Below are positions 42,442-53,437 of a stretch of 64,000 nucleotides of DNA, one piece after another (the first letter of the stretch is position 1; the number at the start of each line of letters is the position of its first letter). The stretch comes from Aphis gossypii (lineage: Eukaryota > Arthropoda > Insecta > Hemiptera > Aphididae). The notes under the pieces are model-generated. The model did no database searches and was not told the DNA's origin. It saw nothing but the letters and a program-made list of their open reading frames with translations. Where the stretch lies: contig NC_065530.1 in assembly GCF_020184175.1 (NCBI RefSeq), forward strand, positions 55,343,260 through 55,407,259, written 5' to 3'. The position numbers and the translations under genes are program-made.

Positions 42442-42642
42442 TTACACCTCCACCACCATCGAAACCACGATCACTGCTACCAAAAACCCTAATATGAACA
42501 CTACCACTGATGTCACCCAAACAGCGGCAGTGACAGTGCGTGTCGCGCCTTTCCCGCAAAACAGATAATGTCGATTCTGTCGCTGGCGAATCGTCCCGTT
42601 TCCAAAACCATTCATTATGCGTAAACCACGCCGATTAATCAT
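42442..42642 (-). CDS. Possible small membrane-type open frame, unrecognised
   Basis: An ATG-started frame of 66 codons ends in about 30 hydrophobic residues, VTAAVWVTSVVVFILGFLVA and on to the stop, which would be a C-terminal membrane anchor. G+C is raised compared with the flanks. However, the hydrophobic part is written almost entirely with GTG/GTT/GTA repeats (ACC-like on the other strand), so it may simply be an expanded triplet-like tract. No family is recognised. It lies inside the receptor's long intron, and no splice site would attach it to the receptor. Confidence 0.15.
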   Translation of the reverse strand: MINRRGLRIMNGFGNGTIRQRQNRHYLFCGKGATRTVTAAVWVTSVVVFILGFLVAVIVVSMVVEV

Positions 42643-42827
42643 TCGGCTGTTACACACGTGGTTATAGCCGGGGCTTAAAGAACAATAATATAATAACGAC
42701 AGCTATGATAAAAGACTGTGAAACGTATGGATGCACGACTGGCCGAGAAAAGGACAGTGAAAACCAGTTATGAAAGCATCGCTAGACAACTTCAAACATT
42801 AATCATGGGAACGTCATTGATCTATAA

Positions 42828-42892
42828 TATATATATATGTGTGTATGTATGTGTGTGTGTATGTGTGTGTGTGTGTGTTTGTGTGTGTGTGT
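42828..42892. repeat. (TA)n/(TG)n compound microsatellite
   Basis: A TA tract passes into TG repeats interrupted by TATG and TTTG units. Confidence 0.85.
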
Positions 42893-45800
42893 AAATACAT
42901 AAATGTGATATACACCATTAATGCAGGCAACCACAACTTCGGAATCAAGATCGAATAGAATGCTTTTATACGCGAGCACATCGTGAGCTACTGAATAGTG
43001 GCACGCTACGTTGTTTTATTTTAATCCAGTGTCTTTATAAACTAGTAAATTATTTTATGAATTCTACGCAATCCACAAATTTGAAATTATCATAAAATGG
43101 TGTGAATTTTATTTTTTCAAATCATCGAAAAAATTAAATTGTTCTTCTCTTTAAAGTACTTATAATTGTATGAAAATAAATAATTCAACTTTTAAAATAT
43201 CAAATAAATTCATCAATGATCCATTTAGAATTGTATATATATATATAGATAATATATAAAGAAAAAAACCTAAAAATAAACTTTTGAGTTTATACACCAT
43301 TGTCAAAATATACATAATAATGATTAAATATAACTGACTAGTATTGATACATTTAAAAATATAATGAGCTGAAAAGTAATTGTAGGTAGATAACATACAC
43401 GATAGAACACTAAACTTGTATACCTACGACCTACCTATTGCATCTCATATCCTTGTGAAAATGTTACTATGTTAGTGACAAAAATCTGTAGTATACGAGA
43501 CAGTGGTGTGATATTTTATTTTCTATACATTTTAATTAATTTGACTGTTAAATACATTTTGCTCAAACAAAAAATTCACATTCATTTGGATTAAAAAGAT
43601 TTTATAGTATATAACATACACTATTATGATATAGTGCGTATTAAATTATATAACATTTCGTTTTTATTCATAAATAAGTATAATATAATGGAAAAACAAA
43701 CATTATGCATTTATTATTAATGTTATTATATAATACAACATGGAAAATATAATTTCTGTAGAAAAATGAAAAAACCTAAATAATATTATGTAAAAATTAA
43801 TCACAAATGAATTTTAGTAGGAATAAACTGAAACATTGAAACATAATACTTTGAAATAGTCATACTACTATTGAACTTAAAAACGAAAAGATATTTTTTT
43901 TAAACATTTTTTTTTTTTTTTAAAGACAGTTTTGAAATTTAAATAAAAAAATAAAAATCCCATTAACTGTATGGCTCAATTTTCGTGTACCTATTTGTAT
44001 TAGCAAATAGAGATGAACAAAAAGGAGGTGTAATAATAATTTGTTTTTGTATAATATACTCTAAATATTCAGAATACTTAGTACCCACTATCCTAAATTG
44101 ATTATCCTAGTTTCGATTAGTTATTAATAATTACTAATTAAGTTCTCTTAAAGATATTCAAGGCAAGAATAATACAAGAACGTGACAAAAGCTTTGTGGT
44201 ATACTATGGTTAAAGAGTCTTCTTTTGATGTTGAAACATATGTGCATACGATGCAAGCATCGCAATAAACATTCACTAATTACTAGGAATTGAATTATAA
44301 TGACAATTATACATTTCATTTGACAAATTTGTCAATAAATTATTGACGAAAAAATAAATGTCCACAATAAATAAAAGAAAAAGAATGACAATGAATAAAC
44401 CATAAAACTAACGAGTTTTCAAAAATTTCCATTGAATTTTCTATATTTTTTATTCAGTATACACATACTTGTATTTCTTAAAAAAACACAAATTAAAATG
44501 ATAAAACTATTTTAGTTATCAGTATTAATACCTTCTTTTACGTTGAATTGTAACATTCAACAAATTCTCGATAATCATGCAATTTCAGTTTAAGTTAGAT
44601 TAAAAAAAGTATTAAAAAAAATATTTTTTGGTTGTTGATAAATGTTACATACTATAATATGTTTTATTTGACTTAGAAAATTTAAATGTTGATAGGTGAA
44701 TAATATTATTTTATTATGAAACGTTATAATATATTTATTGGGTATATTGATTGCATCATAATCATTGATAAATATAAATAGAACGTGTTCAAACAATGGT
44801 AGATATAAAATAGATTATAATTAAAAAAAAAATATAAAGAAAAGTATCAAAATGTTGATACAAAACATAAATAGTATAAAATAAAATGTAATTCTAAATT
44901 TTGAGCAGAGGATAAATATTATGGTTTTACAATGAGGGCATGAGGCGCGTGGTATATTTTTTACGTGCATCTTGTATTACACTTTGCACGGAACGAAAGA
45001 AGAAAATTTGCTTTTATTTTCGATATTAAGGGTGGTTTTTATAAAACGTTTGATCTTATTTTTATTTTGACTGGATATCTATACATTTGGTGATAGAATG
45101 TTGAACAAATTAGAAGTATAAAAATTAATAAATACAACTGCCACACTTATTAAGAATTAATGTCTCAGCGGACGGAAAAAACCACTATTTTTCAAATAAT
45201 AAATTGAACATTGACATTTTTTATGAATATAGAACGTACCAAAAACATAGAGGAGAAAAATTAAACAAAAACCACGGTATCAGATCAAGTCTTGGTCAAA
45301 ACCCTGAAAATGAAACAAACACAATACAATTTTTCAAAACATCCCAAATATTAAAATTATTGGAAGAAAGCACCAATATTATTGTTATAAAACTTTATAA
45401 GATAAAAATTGTTTTAAAAACTATATATTTATATTGTATGAAACTAATTAATTCACTTTTTCTTAATGTAAAAGAAAACGCTAATGTTCGAAGCAGAATT
45501 TTTTTTTTATGTAAAAATTTCAAGTTCAATAAAAATAAAAATAAAAATTGAACATTGGTATTTTAGCGGAGAAAATTAAAAATTGAAAAAATGTCTAATA
45601 TATGTATTGTAATAATAATTATACCATGGAATGTAATATACACACGCTGTTCAATGAGAATTTAGTACTATGATATTCTACATCATAAATTTATGATATT
45701 TTTCAAAATTAATTAAACCTACCGGATTAGTTTATTATTATACTATACTATTTTAATTTAATACAAGCTATTAGAAATATATTGTACTGACGCTATATTA

Positions 45801-46179
45801 ATTGCTCAGAATTGTTTTTAAATATTATAAAATAATTATCTTCACATTCAAATTGAACACACTCATTACAGTGACCTCTACTCAATATCTCAAAGTATTC
45901 TCGAGACTTAGCTATTATACATTTATACAATTTAAGCGAATTTTCTGTTTTTTTTTTTACATGAACAAGTATGTAGTATGTACTGTAGGTACATATTACA
46001 TATTAACTTTTACATTGGTATACCGTAAACTGTACAGCACGCATTGGTCTTATCTATATGACTTTATATTATATAATAGTCCTTTACAATTGTTACCGTG
46101 ATGAAACAATGTTATAAATATTCACTTCAACGAGAAAAAAAACGTTAAAAGTCTACAGCGAACAAAAAACCCAATTACC

Positions 46180-46564
46180 TCTCGATCCGTGATGAAAATA
46201 TTATATACCGAGTTTTGCAGTGTACGTACGTGTGCTGTGCTCGTAATTGTCATTGCGAAAAACGTCGGTTGGGTTTGTTTTGGGGAGATTTTCCATACAT
46301 CGTAGACGGAATTTATCGATATTACATGACACAGTAACCCGAATACAGCGGTTTTTCAAGAATAGCGTTGGCACATGGAATAAACTAAGGATCTGGCACA
46401 GTTACCGATATGTATAGCTTCTATTATTGAACACGGTACCAGATAAACGTATTTAATCATACCATTAATATGATTGGAATGTATGATGCATGCAAACGTT
46501 TTTGAGGAAAAAACAAATCCATTAAAAATGAAAATTATTACTTATCGCGCGTTTGTTTTAAAAG
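46180..46564. other. GC-elevated block in the long intron, unassigned
   Basis: G+C is higher than in the flanks. On the minus strand a frame of about 66 codons without an ATG stays open (about 46405-46205, including KNRCIRVTVSCNIDKFRLR). It has no good acceptor, and its frame cannot be inserted between receptor exons B and C. It could be part of the same unknown unit as the small frame at 46565. Confidence 0.25.
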
Positions 46565-46708
46565 ATGACCAAACCGTTTTCTACTATGAGAAACGGCACA
46601 CTTAATTATATTACGGAATGTACGTTCGAGTCAATCGATACGCATGATTGTCAACACGAGCTTGTGATGTACGGTCGTTCGGGAACATTCGCCATTGTCA
46701 ATTTATAG
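46565..46708 (+). CDS. Possible 47-codon small open frame, unrecognised
   Basis: An ATG-started frame reads MTKPFSTMRNGTLNYITECT and ends in GRSGTFAIVNL before TAG. An in-frame TAA lies just upstream. It sits in a GC-elevated block (46180-46720) inside the long receptor intron. Composition is balanced (G+C near 45%) and not a simple repeat, so it looks more like coding sequence than the other small frames here. No signal peptide, membrane segment or family motif is visible. It could be a nested small gene, an eroded exon of an old insertion, or chance. Confidence 0.2.
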   Translation: MTKPFSTMRNGTLNYITECTFESIDTHDCQHELVMYGRSGTFAIVNL

Positions 46709-47311
46709 TACGCATTTGATAAGAACAATTTTTTATCAGTTAAGTTGTACCATGAGGCTGTTGAATTATGTTATTATACTGATATAAGTAACAGATATAA
46801 AATAATATTATAAATGTATAAATAACATTTTTATTTACGTAATTAATGATTTTGTTCTATTATTATTATGTTTAAGTATTAAACATTTACTTATTAAGTG
46901 CACGTTTACAAAGAAATGCGTATTTTCACAATTTTTTTTAATAGCAAATTATGGCGTTAAGTTGAATACAACGATATTGTGTCTATAATTTAAAAATATT
47001 ACGAAATGATGAAAGTACAAACTAAATTTATTTCCACAAGTAATATATTATATATAATATTAATATTCATACAAGTATACGTATAATCAATTCCTTTTGA
47101 TATTATATATTTATAGAAGGATGAGATTGTTTTTTTAACAGTAAAAATTCTCTAAAAGATTAGAGTAGTCTTTATATAGATTGAAAAGTGGACACAGATG
47201 AGCCCTTTTATACTGATATTTTTTTTAAGATTCTCAATAGCTTTAGTAAGAACGAAAAATTGGTTTCCTTATAAATTAGGTTATTATAGAGAGCCACAAA
47301 TAATATACTCG

Positions 47312-47336
47312 TATATATATATATATATATATATAT
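47312..47336. repeat. (TA)n microsatellite
   Basis: A pure TA tract of about 25 bp. Confidence 0.85.
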
Positions 47337-50184
47337 CATTTTTACCTGAATAAAAAACAAACGATAAATTATAATCACGGCTTGTCTTAGGCTTTGGATA
47401 TCATATTTTACAAAATCAGAAACACGTACAGTATTCTTAAATCTGAGGCGTATAAAAAGTTAATGATTTTATAAATGTACGATAATTATTAGTTTAATCG
47501 TGTTTTACACATTTTTTTTTATATAATATTATATATTATGTTTAATCACTTCTGTAAACTTTCAAGTTAAAAAATATTTAAAAACAATATCGCACATCTG
47601 TGGACTATAATTACATTTTAATTTAATAGCATAAAGAAGGATGCACTTACATTTTTTAAATTTACTATTTATATTCATACACAATTAAGGTATGCTCACC
47701 TATATACTACCTACTATATATAGTTATACTGGAATTACAAGTTCCCTAACGAGTTATAGTACTGCGTCCGAATCATTTTTAATTTAATTTTTATACGGAC
47801 GTACAAATGAGGATCACTCATAAATTATTCAAGTACATTTCATCGATTAAAAGTATTAAGTATTTATAAAATATATTTACATTATATTTTTATCTTGAAA
47901 TAATAGTAAATGATAATTTCTCCATCATATTCAAGCATTTACAAAGAAAATTGAATTATGATAATATTATAATATTGTAAAATAATCTGATTATCTTTAT
48001 ACCTACAAAATAATATAATTTTTATTTTAAATAATATAAAAATAATTTATAAATGAAAAGTTTATGTTTTTATAACTTAAAGGTTATTATCAAACGGGTC
48101 TGAGAAGAAAAGAAATTTCTACATTTTTGGATTAAAAAGATGTTTAGTTTTTTAAATTATTTCGACTTACTTTTCAATAAAACAGCACGATATAGCAATC
48201 ACATCAATAAAAAAACCAATTCAATATGAATGTACCATGCCATCAAGTATATATATTATGTATGGTGTATAATATAAGGTAAACCACACACCTGATACCT
48301 ATGCTACAATATAATAATATTATATTTCAATGAAACTATACTGGAAATCGTCCAATTCATCAAATTGATAAAAGCGATCTTGGTTAAGTCAATATAATGA
48401 TAAAATTAAAAGTTATTTTCGTTATCTTTTGAATGATCGATAAAGGGAGAAACGTTCTCAATGTAGTTAATGAATCGTAAAAATTATTAAAGACAAATTT
48501 AGTGATTACGCAAACATGTGCAGGAATAGAACAGTTTTTATCAATCTTAGATACTTATGTTTCTTGTACTTTTTTTCATTTTTATAAACTGTTTAAAATT
48601 AAAATATAAATGTTTATTTTTTAAATGCATACTACATAGTCATATTTCAAGATTTATAAGTATTTTTTAACGAATATTCAAAAGCTCAGAACAATAAAGT
48701 ATAACCTTAAATGCCGACATACCTTGGTAAATTTATTTTAGGTTTAATATTTTGTTAGCATACATATTCTTGATTCTGTTATATTAGTTACAAAAAGTTT
48801 ATAATCCCATATACCAGCCAAAAATAAAAACTAATTGTTTAGTAGTCATTATATTCTGCACATTCGTATGTAACTTATGTCTAACAAAATATTTTCATTT
48901 AAAAACATACAAATACATGACTGCCTATAAGTTATGTATAATGTATAATATAAACTCTTATAGAATTGAACAGCGAAAAATAGCATGGCCATAATATCTT
49001 GAAACACATTCCTCATATTATTTTGTTTAGTCTGGTTTTCTCAGTATATTATGGTAATTTATGATATAAGGTTCGAAAATGTGTGGACAAAATAAGTATT
49101 TCAATGATAAATGATGGTAACACGGCGCTTTGGATAGGCAATATAGGTACACTGTGAACATGTAGTCTATTTCTTGGTATCTTATGAAAATAATTTAATA
49201 AGAAACGTTAAATAGATTCACAATCGGATAAAGTAACCATTATAAAATATATTATCGTATTATAACTAACAAAAAATTAAAAAATAGCTTTATATGTGCA
49301 TGGAAAAATTGTGTTTTAAATTACTACTTTTACTATACTTATAAAATATAATTAACATTGACTTATCCAAAGAATCAGTTTTATTAAATTATATTAAAAT
49401 ACAACAAAAATGTGCAGTCGACATGCTGAATTATGTATCATATTACGAATTTACAAACGTCATCGTGAATTAATTATAATAATAATTTAAAAAAATGATA
49501 TATTATGATACTATGATTCTCCAGTTTAATTTTAGTCTGTACCATACTATATTTAACTGTATACTAAGGAATTTTTATTTTTCAATATTTATAACGCATG
49601 TATTTAAAGTATTAAAATTAATTATAACTATAATATGGATTTTAAAACTAAGTACTAGTATATTTTTGAAATATTCTGGATTCTATACAACAATATTCTA
49701 GATTTCCCTTAAATAGATGAAAGATAAAAAGATTTTGGTTAATTTAAATGATTTTAAATATCTGAAACATACCACAGAATACGACAAAAATAGTACAAAC
49801 ATCACATAATATAATTATTGAAGTTCATAATGGTTTTTTTTTACTTTTAAAAACTATACAGTATAGTTGAACTCAGAAATCAATAAGCTTACAAAAAATT
49901 AATAATCATATTAAATCATTCTGAAAACTACCTCAAGTACGTTTTATTGAGATGAGATCCGGTTCAGTGTATATCCAATAATAGACGGCATAGTCATTTG
50001 CAGAGTTATCCGAAAGTCGATTTCATAAATTTAACAGCATGTGATGATAAGGTTTTCAACAAAAGCACGTCTTATTGAATTTCGATGACAACATTAAATT
50101 ATCATAAGATAGTCTATCATTTTTCGTTAGTTTTATTTCAAATTCGTGGTTGGGGTAAAAATATAATAAACCCTGTCAGCTCAC

Positions 50185-50583
50185 CTGTGCAAATCGCTCG
50201 GGAACTCGGGGCCCCGCAAAATGTCCACGCACGCATCACTGACCCTGGACAACTTGGGTGTCCAGCCCTCGCACCTGGCCGACATCACGTCTTTGATACA
50301 CTCGGAAAACACGCGCACTGCCGCCCTGACGGTGTGTTTGTCCTCCTGCGGTGGTACGACAGGACGCAGGGACAGCATTCCCACCGGTACGTTACCTCTC
50401 CTCTTCCCAGTTGCGTTGACACCGCCACCGCTGCTGTTGCCGATGTCCAACCACAACCATGCCACGTTGCCGGTGGGTAGAAGCCCGAGCGCGGCTGCCT
50501 GGCGCCAGACAGTTTGTGCTGAGTCCCGATCACCGACCACCACCACAACAGAAGCCTCGGAAGTCGAAAGTTCTACCATAGAT
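50185..50583 (-). CDS. Nmdar2: NMDA-type glutamate receptor, amino-terminal domain exon B (partial gene)
   Basis: Internal exon of the same receptor, 399 nt. After the split Arg it reads SMVELSTSEASVVVVVGD, a strand-loop typical of the second lobe. It continues with a helix ending AAALGLLPTGNVAWLWLD, a turn with two N-glycosylation sequons (NSS and NAT), then NVPVGMLSLRPVVPPQEDKH and a helix VRAAVRVFSECIKDV. That is the order seen in NMDA receptor amino-terminal domains (small residue-G-L-L, W-x-W, P-x-G-x-L-x-L-R). The acceptor is gtgtgttatag| and the donor is CACAG|GTGAGC. The exon is far richer in G+C than its surroundings, and the other strand is open only as a shadow. Three cysteines (in SECIK, SARCEG and SDACVD) could form the domain's disulfides. 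It ends in phase 2, matching exon C. This is the strongest coding call in the window. Confidence 0.9.
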
Positions 50584-53222
50584 CTATAACACACAAATAT
50601 ATAATGTTATACAAGTACATAACATAATCCATAGACCATGCTCATCAGAGCATTTTCAGTTTTAGTTTCTTAGTTGTTAAACTATTTATACTAACGATAA
50701 TAGTCCTTAAAAATAGTTTTACTCAAGTATAAAAATTGTGTTATATTGGATTCAGTATAAATACTAGAACTAGTTAAGAGAATAAAAACGTTAATAAGTT
50801 AATAATTATTACTATTACTTATGTTGAAATTAACTATAGGTTCATATCTCCCAAAGCCATCATTATCGACCAATTGGATATTATTTTTAATATACATGTT
50901 TAAATAACTAAAAAACTACTAGTTCATATTTTGAATTTGGTGTATCTCAACATAAAAAAATCTACTAAATAATTTTCAGTAGAAAAATAGGATTATCATT
51001 TAAAAAACAAAAGTTTGTATCTCAGTGGAATACTTTTTAAGTAAGTAATAAAAAACTTTTTTAGCATACTTAGAACATTCCAAAATCAGGCTTAGAATAA
51101 CAAAATTATTGAAATTATTAAAAAAAAAAAATAAGGTTGAGCATTGCTGAAATCTTCTTGTATATGAGTTTTATCTTCAAGTAAAATAATTTTGAATATT
51201 TAATAATTCCTCCTATATAATAAACATATTATATGTTTTCATCTAATGTGAAATTATTTAATTTCTAAAAAAATTCATAACTCAATACTAAGTTCACGTG
51301 CACACTTAACTATTGCTATTATTATTATTATGTCGTAGAGAAAAATTATCAGGGTTGTTATATAATTGTTACAATAACCGATGATAACTTATAGTGGTAT
51401 AATTCGTAATTATTTTCTCAATGAATAGGTTTTTTATTTTCACTTTTAGTTATTATAAAGCATGAACAAGTAGTGAAACTCCGTGTCTTTTTACCACAGT
51501 ACTTTGTTAGTAAAAATTTAAAATTTAAGATTATTTTATCAACATCGAGTAATAAAAAACAATTAAATATATATATATATATACATTTTTTTTAAAGCTT
51601 TAATCCGTCTGTGAATATTTTTACTGATAGCTAGCAAAATAGAAAAAAAAAACATAAAAATATTATCAAAGAATTTAATGATTTTTTTTAAGTTTAAAAA
51701 ATGAACATATATATTATTATCATACTTCATTTTATTTGAAAATATTAAAAAATTTTTAATCTGATTACCAGTTTATTAAATTTAACAAAATGTCAACATT
51801 ATTTTTCACTAATAAATTCATTATCTCCTATTCTAGTTATTCGAATACTTAACAAAAACCAAAAGTTCTTACTTTGGAGAAAAGATACAACGGGTTTGTA
51901 ACTATTTTAGTCATTTTATTAAGTTGCTACAAACATAAAAAATATATATTATCGTAAATTTTTGGCAGTTTTAAAAAAAAAAAATAATAATAAATAATAT
52001 GATTTCGATAAAATTTTAATATTAAATGCAAAACAACAAACGTAATATGAAACAAATATTGGTGATTTCATCTTAAATTGTGTATTATTTAGAAAAAAAA
52101 TTCTATTTAACTAGAATTAAAAAATATATTATTATTCTTAAATATATACAAAAAAATTATTTCTCGTAGGTATTTCCTTTAAGAGAAAAACAAGTTTTTT
52201 AATTAATTGCATTTTTAATGCTAAATTGTTTTATAAAAAAAAATTTATTTTAAAAATGATTGGATAAACTTAGAATTATTTCATTTTGGGCCTGCGATAG
52301 ATGTCGCGTTTAAGTAGCAGTGCAAACACTGAACACCACAACATTGCCCAAATAATTTTACGAACGATTTATCGTATTCAATAAATTATTATAAGGAATA
52401 AGTATTATTGTTATAGACTATGTGCATAAAAACTTTCTTTTATTGTTATAACTTACGTACTGGTGTACTAAGCTATAATTTTCTGTAATAATATACACTA
52501 AATTTTTAGGTATTGAAAATTATTTTTTAGTTGAACGATTTATGGTAATTGGATGTTAGTTCATATGAGATTAAAACTGAAATATCACGAGAAACGGTGA
52601 GGTAATACCACCGGACTATTTTCTGAAAATTATAAATATAATATTACCATAATAATAATATTAGATACACACATTTTCAATTTTATTAAGAAATCGATAG
52701 CATGTTATGGTATCGTGTAATGCTCATAAAAAAAGAGCTAGAAAATTTTAATAATGTTGTAGACTATGAAAAAGATTTTTTTATTATATAATTTATTCAC
52801 ACGTATATTTAATAAAAAAAAAAAAAATAATAATGTGAAAAACTTTAATAATTATTATAAAATCAAATTTATGAAAAAAATTCAAATTTTTTAAGTATTA
52901 TTTTAGTAAATGTAAGCTTACAATCCAACCATATAATGCTCAAAAACTATAATTCCTTAGTAAAATAATAATTAAAGCAATCATTTTTGTGATAAAAACT
53001 TATAGTATGCATATTAAAAAAAAAATACTAAATTTTATTAAGTTAATTAATAGTTTAAAAAAAACATATTTTTTGTTAAAATACGTATTTTAAATTTAAA
53101 TGATAATAAAGTTTAAATAAATAGCATTTTTAAATTAGTCAACTACAGTGTTCAAAAAAAAAAAAATCTATATATAAAACTCAAATTACATCATTATTAT
53201 AAAAGATTATGGATTCGTATAC
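50584..53222 (-). other. Intron between receptor exons A and B
   Basis: This 2639-bp phase-2 intron runs from GTATAC to ttatag on the minus strand. It is AT-rich, with poly-A/T runs and a short (TA)n at about 51568-51583. I see no further exon, RNA gene or mobile element in it. Confidence 0.75.
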
Positions 53223-53437
53223 CTGAATAGCATAAGGTCTGACGAGTCTGAAGATATTGGCACTGACGTATAACTCAACGGAGCTTTGCTGAGCATAGTT
53301 TTGACTCTTTTGTCTATCGTTATCGAGTGCAACACATAAAATTTATACCATCCGGTGTGTAACAGAAACGATCTGAGGGCAGAAAATAATTCCCATGGTG
53401 TGATTGATACCCTGACTACCATATCATTCCAGCGTTC
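53223..53437 (-). CDS. Nmdar2: NMDA-type glutamate receptor, amino-terminal domain exon A (partial gene)
   Basis: Internal exon of an ionotropic glutamate receptor subunit, a glutamate-gated cation channel of the neuronal membrane. It is 215 nt: 71 codons plus two bases. The reading starts ERWNDMVVRVSITPWELF and continues SALRSFLLHTGWYKFYVL, which has the helix-then-strand pattern with the conserved aromatic 'W-x-K-F' that opens the second half of the first lobe of NMDA receptor amino-terminal domains. The acceptor is a T-rich tract ending ttgttacag just upstream (phase 0), and the donor is CAG|GTATAC. The last two bases AG join the first base A of exon B to make Arg, so the two exons are in frame. 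The preceding exons (signal peptide and first strands) were not found in the window. Alternative: another NMDA-like subunit such as an NMDAR3-like one; the Nmdar2 name is an inference from the pattern. Confidence 0.82.

Larger units (their letters stand above)
30257..50184 (-). other. Long intron between receptor exons B and C
   Basis: This 19.9-kb phase-2 intron runs from GTGAGC to ttctag on the minus strand. The phases of exons B and C match directly, so no intervening exon is required. Most of it is AT-rich filler with simple repeats. Three blocks of higher G+C (31180-31400, 42430-42670 and 46180-46720) and one repeat fragment near 38860 are listed separately. The stretches 32500-38800, 38900-42400, 42900-46150 and 46730-50180 hold no gene I can support. 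Confidence 0.65.

Noticed and set aside
45204..45551. 115-codon plus open frame
   Set aside because: The C-terminal Lys-Asn repeat comes from an aaaaat tract, and there is no family similarity or splice context.
50085..50589. Plus-strand open frames of 131 and 122 codons and a second minus frame over exon B
   Set aside because: These are shadows of exon B: the GC-rich exon opens other frames, and none has splice sites or family similarity.
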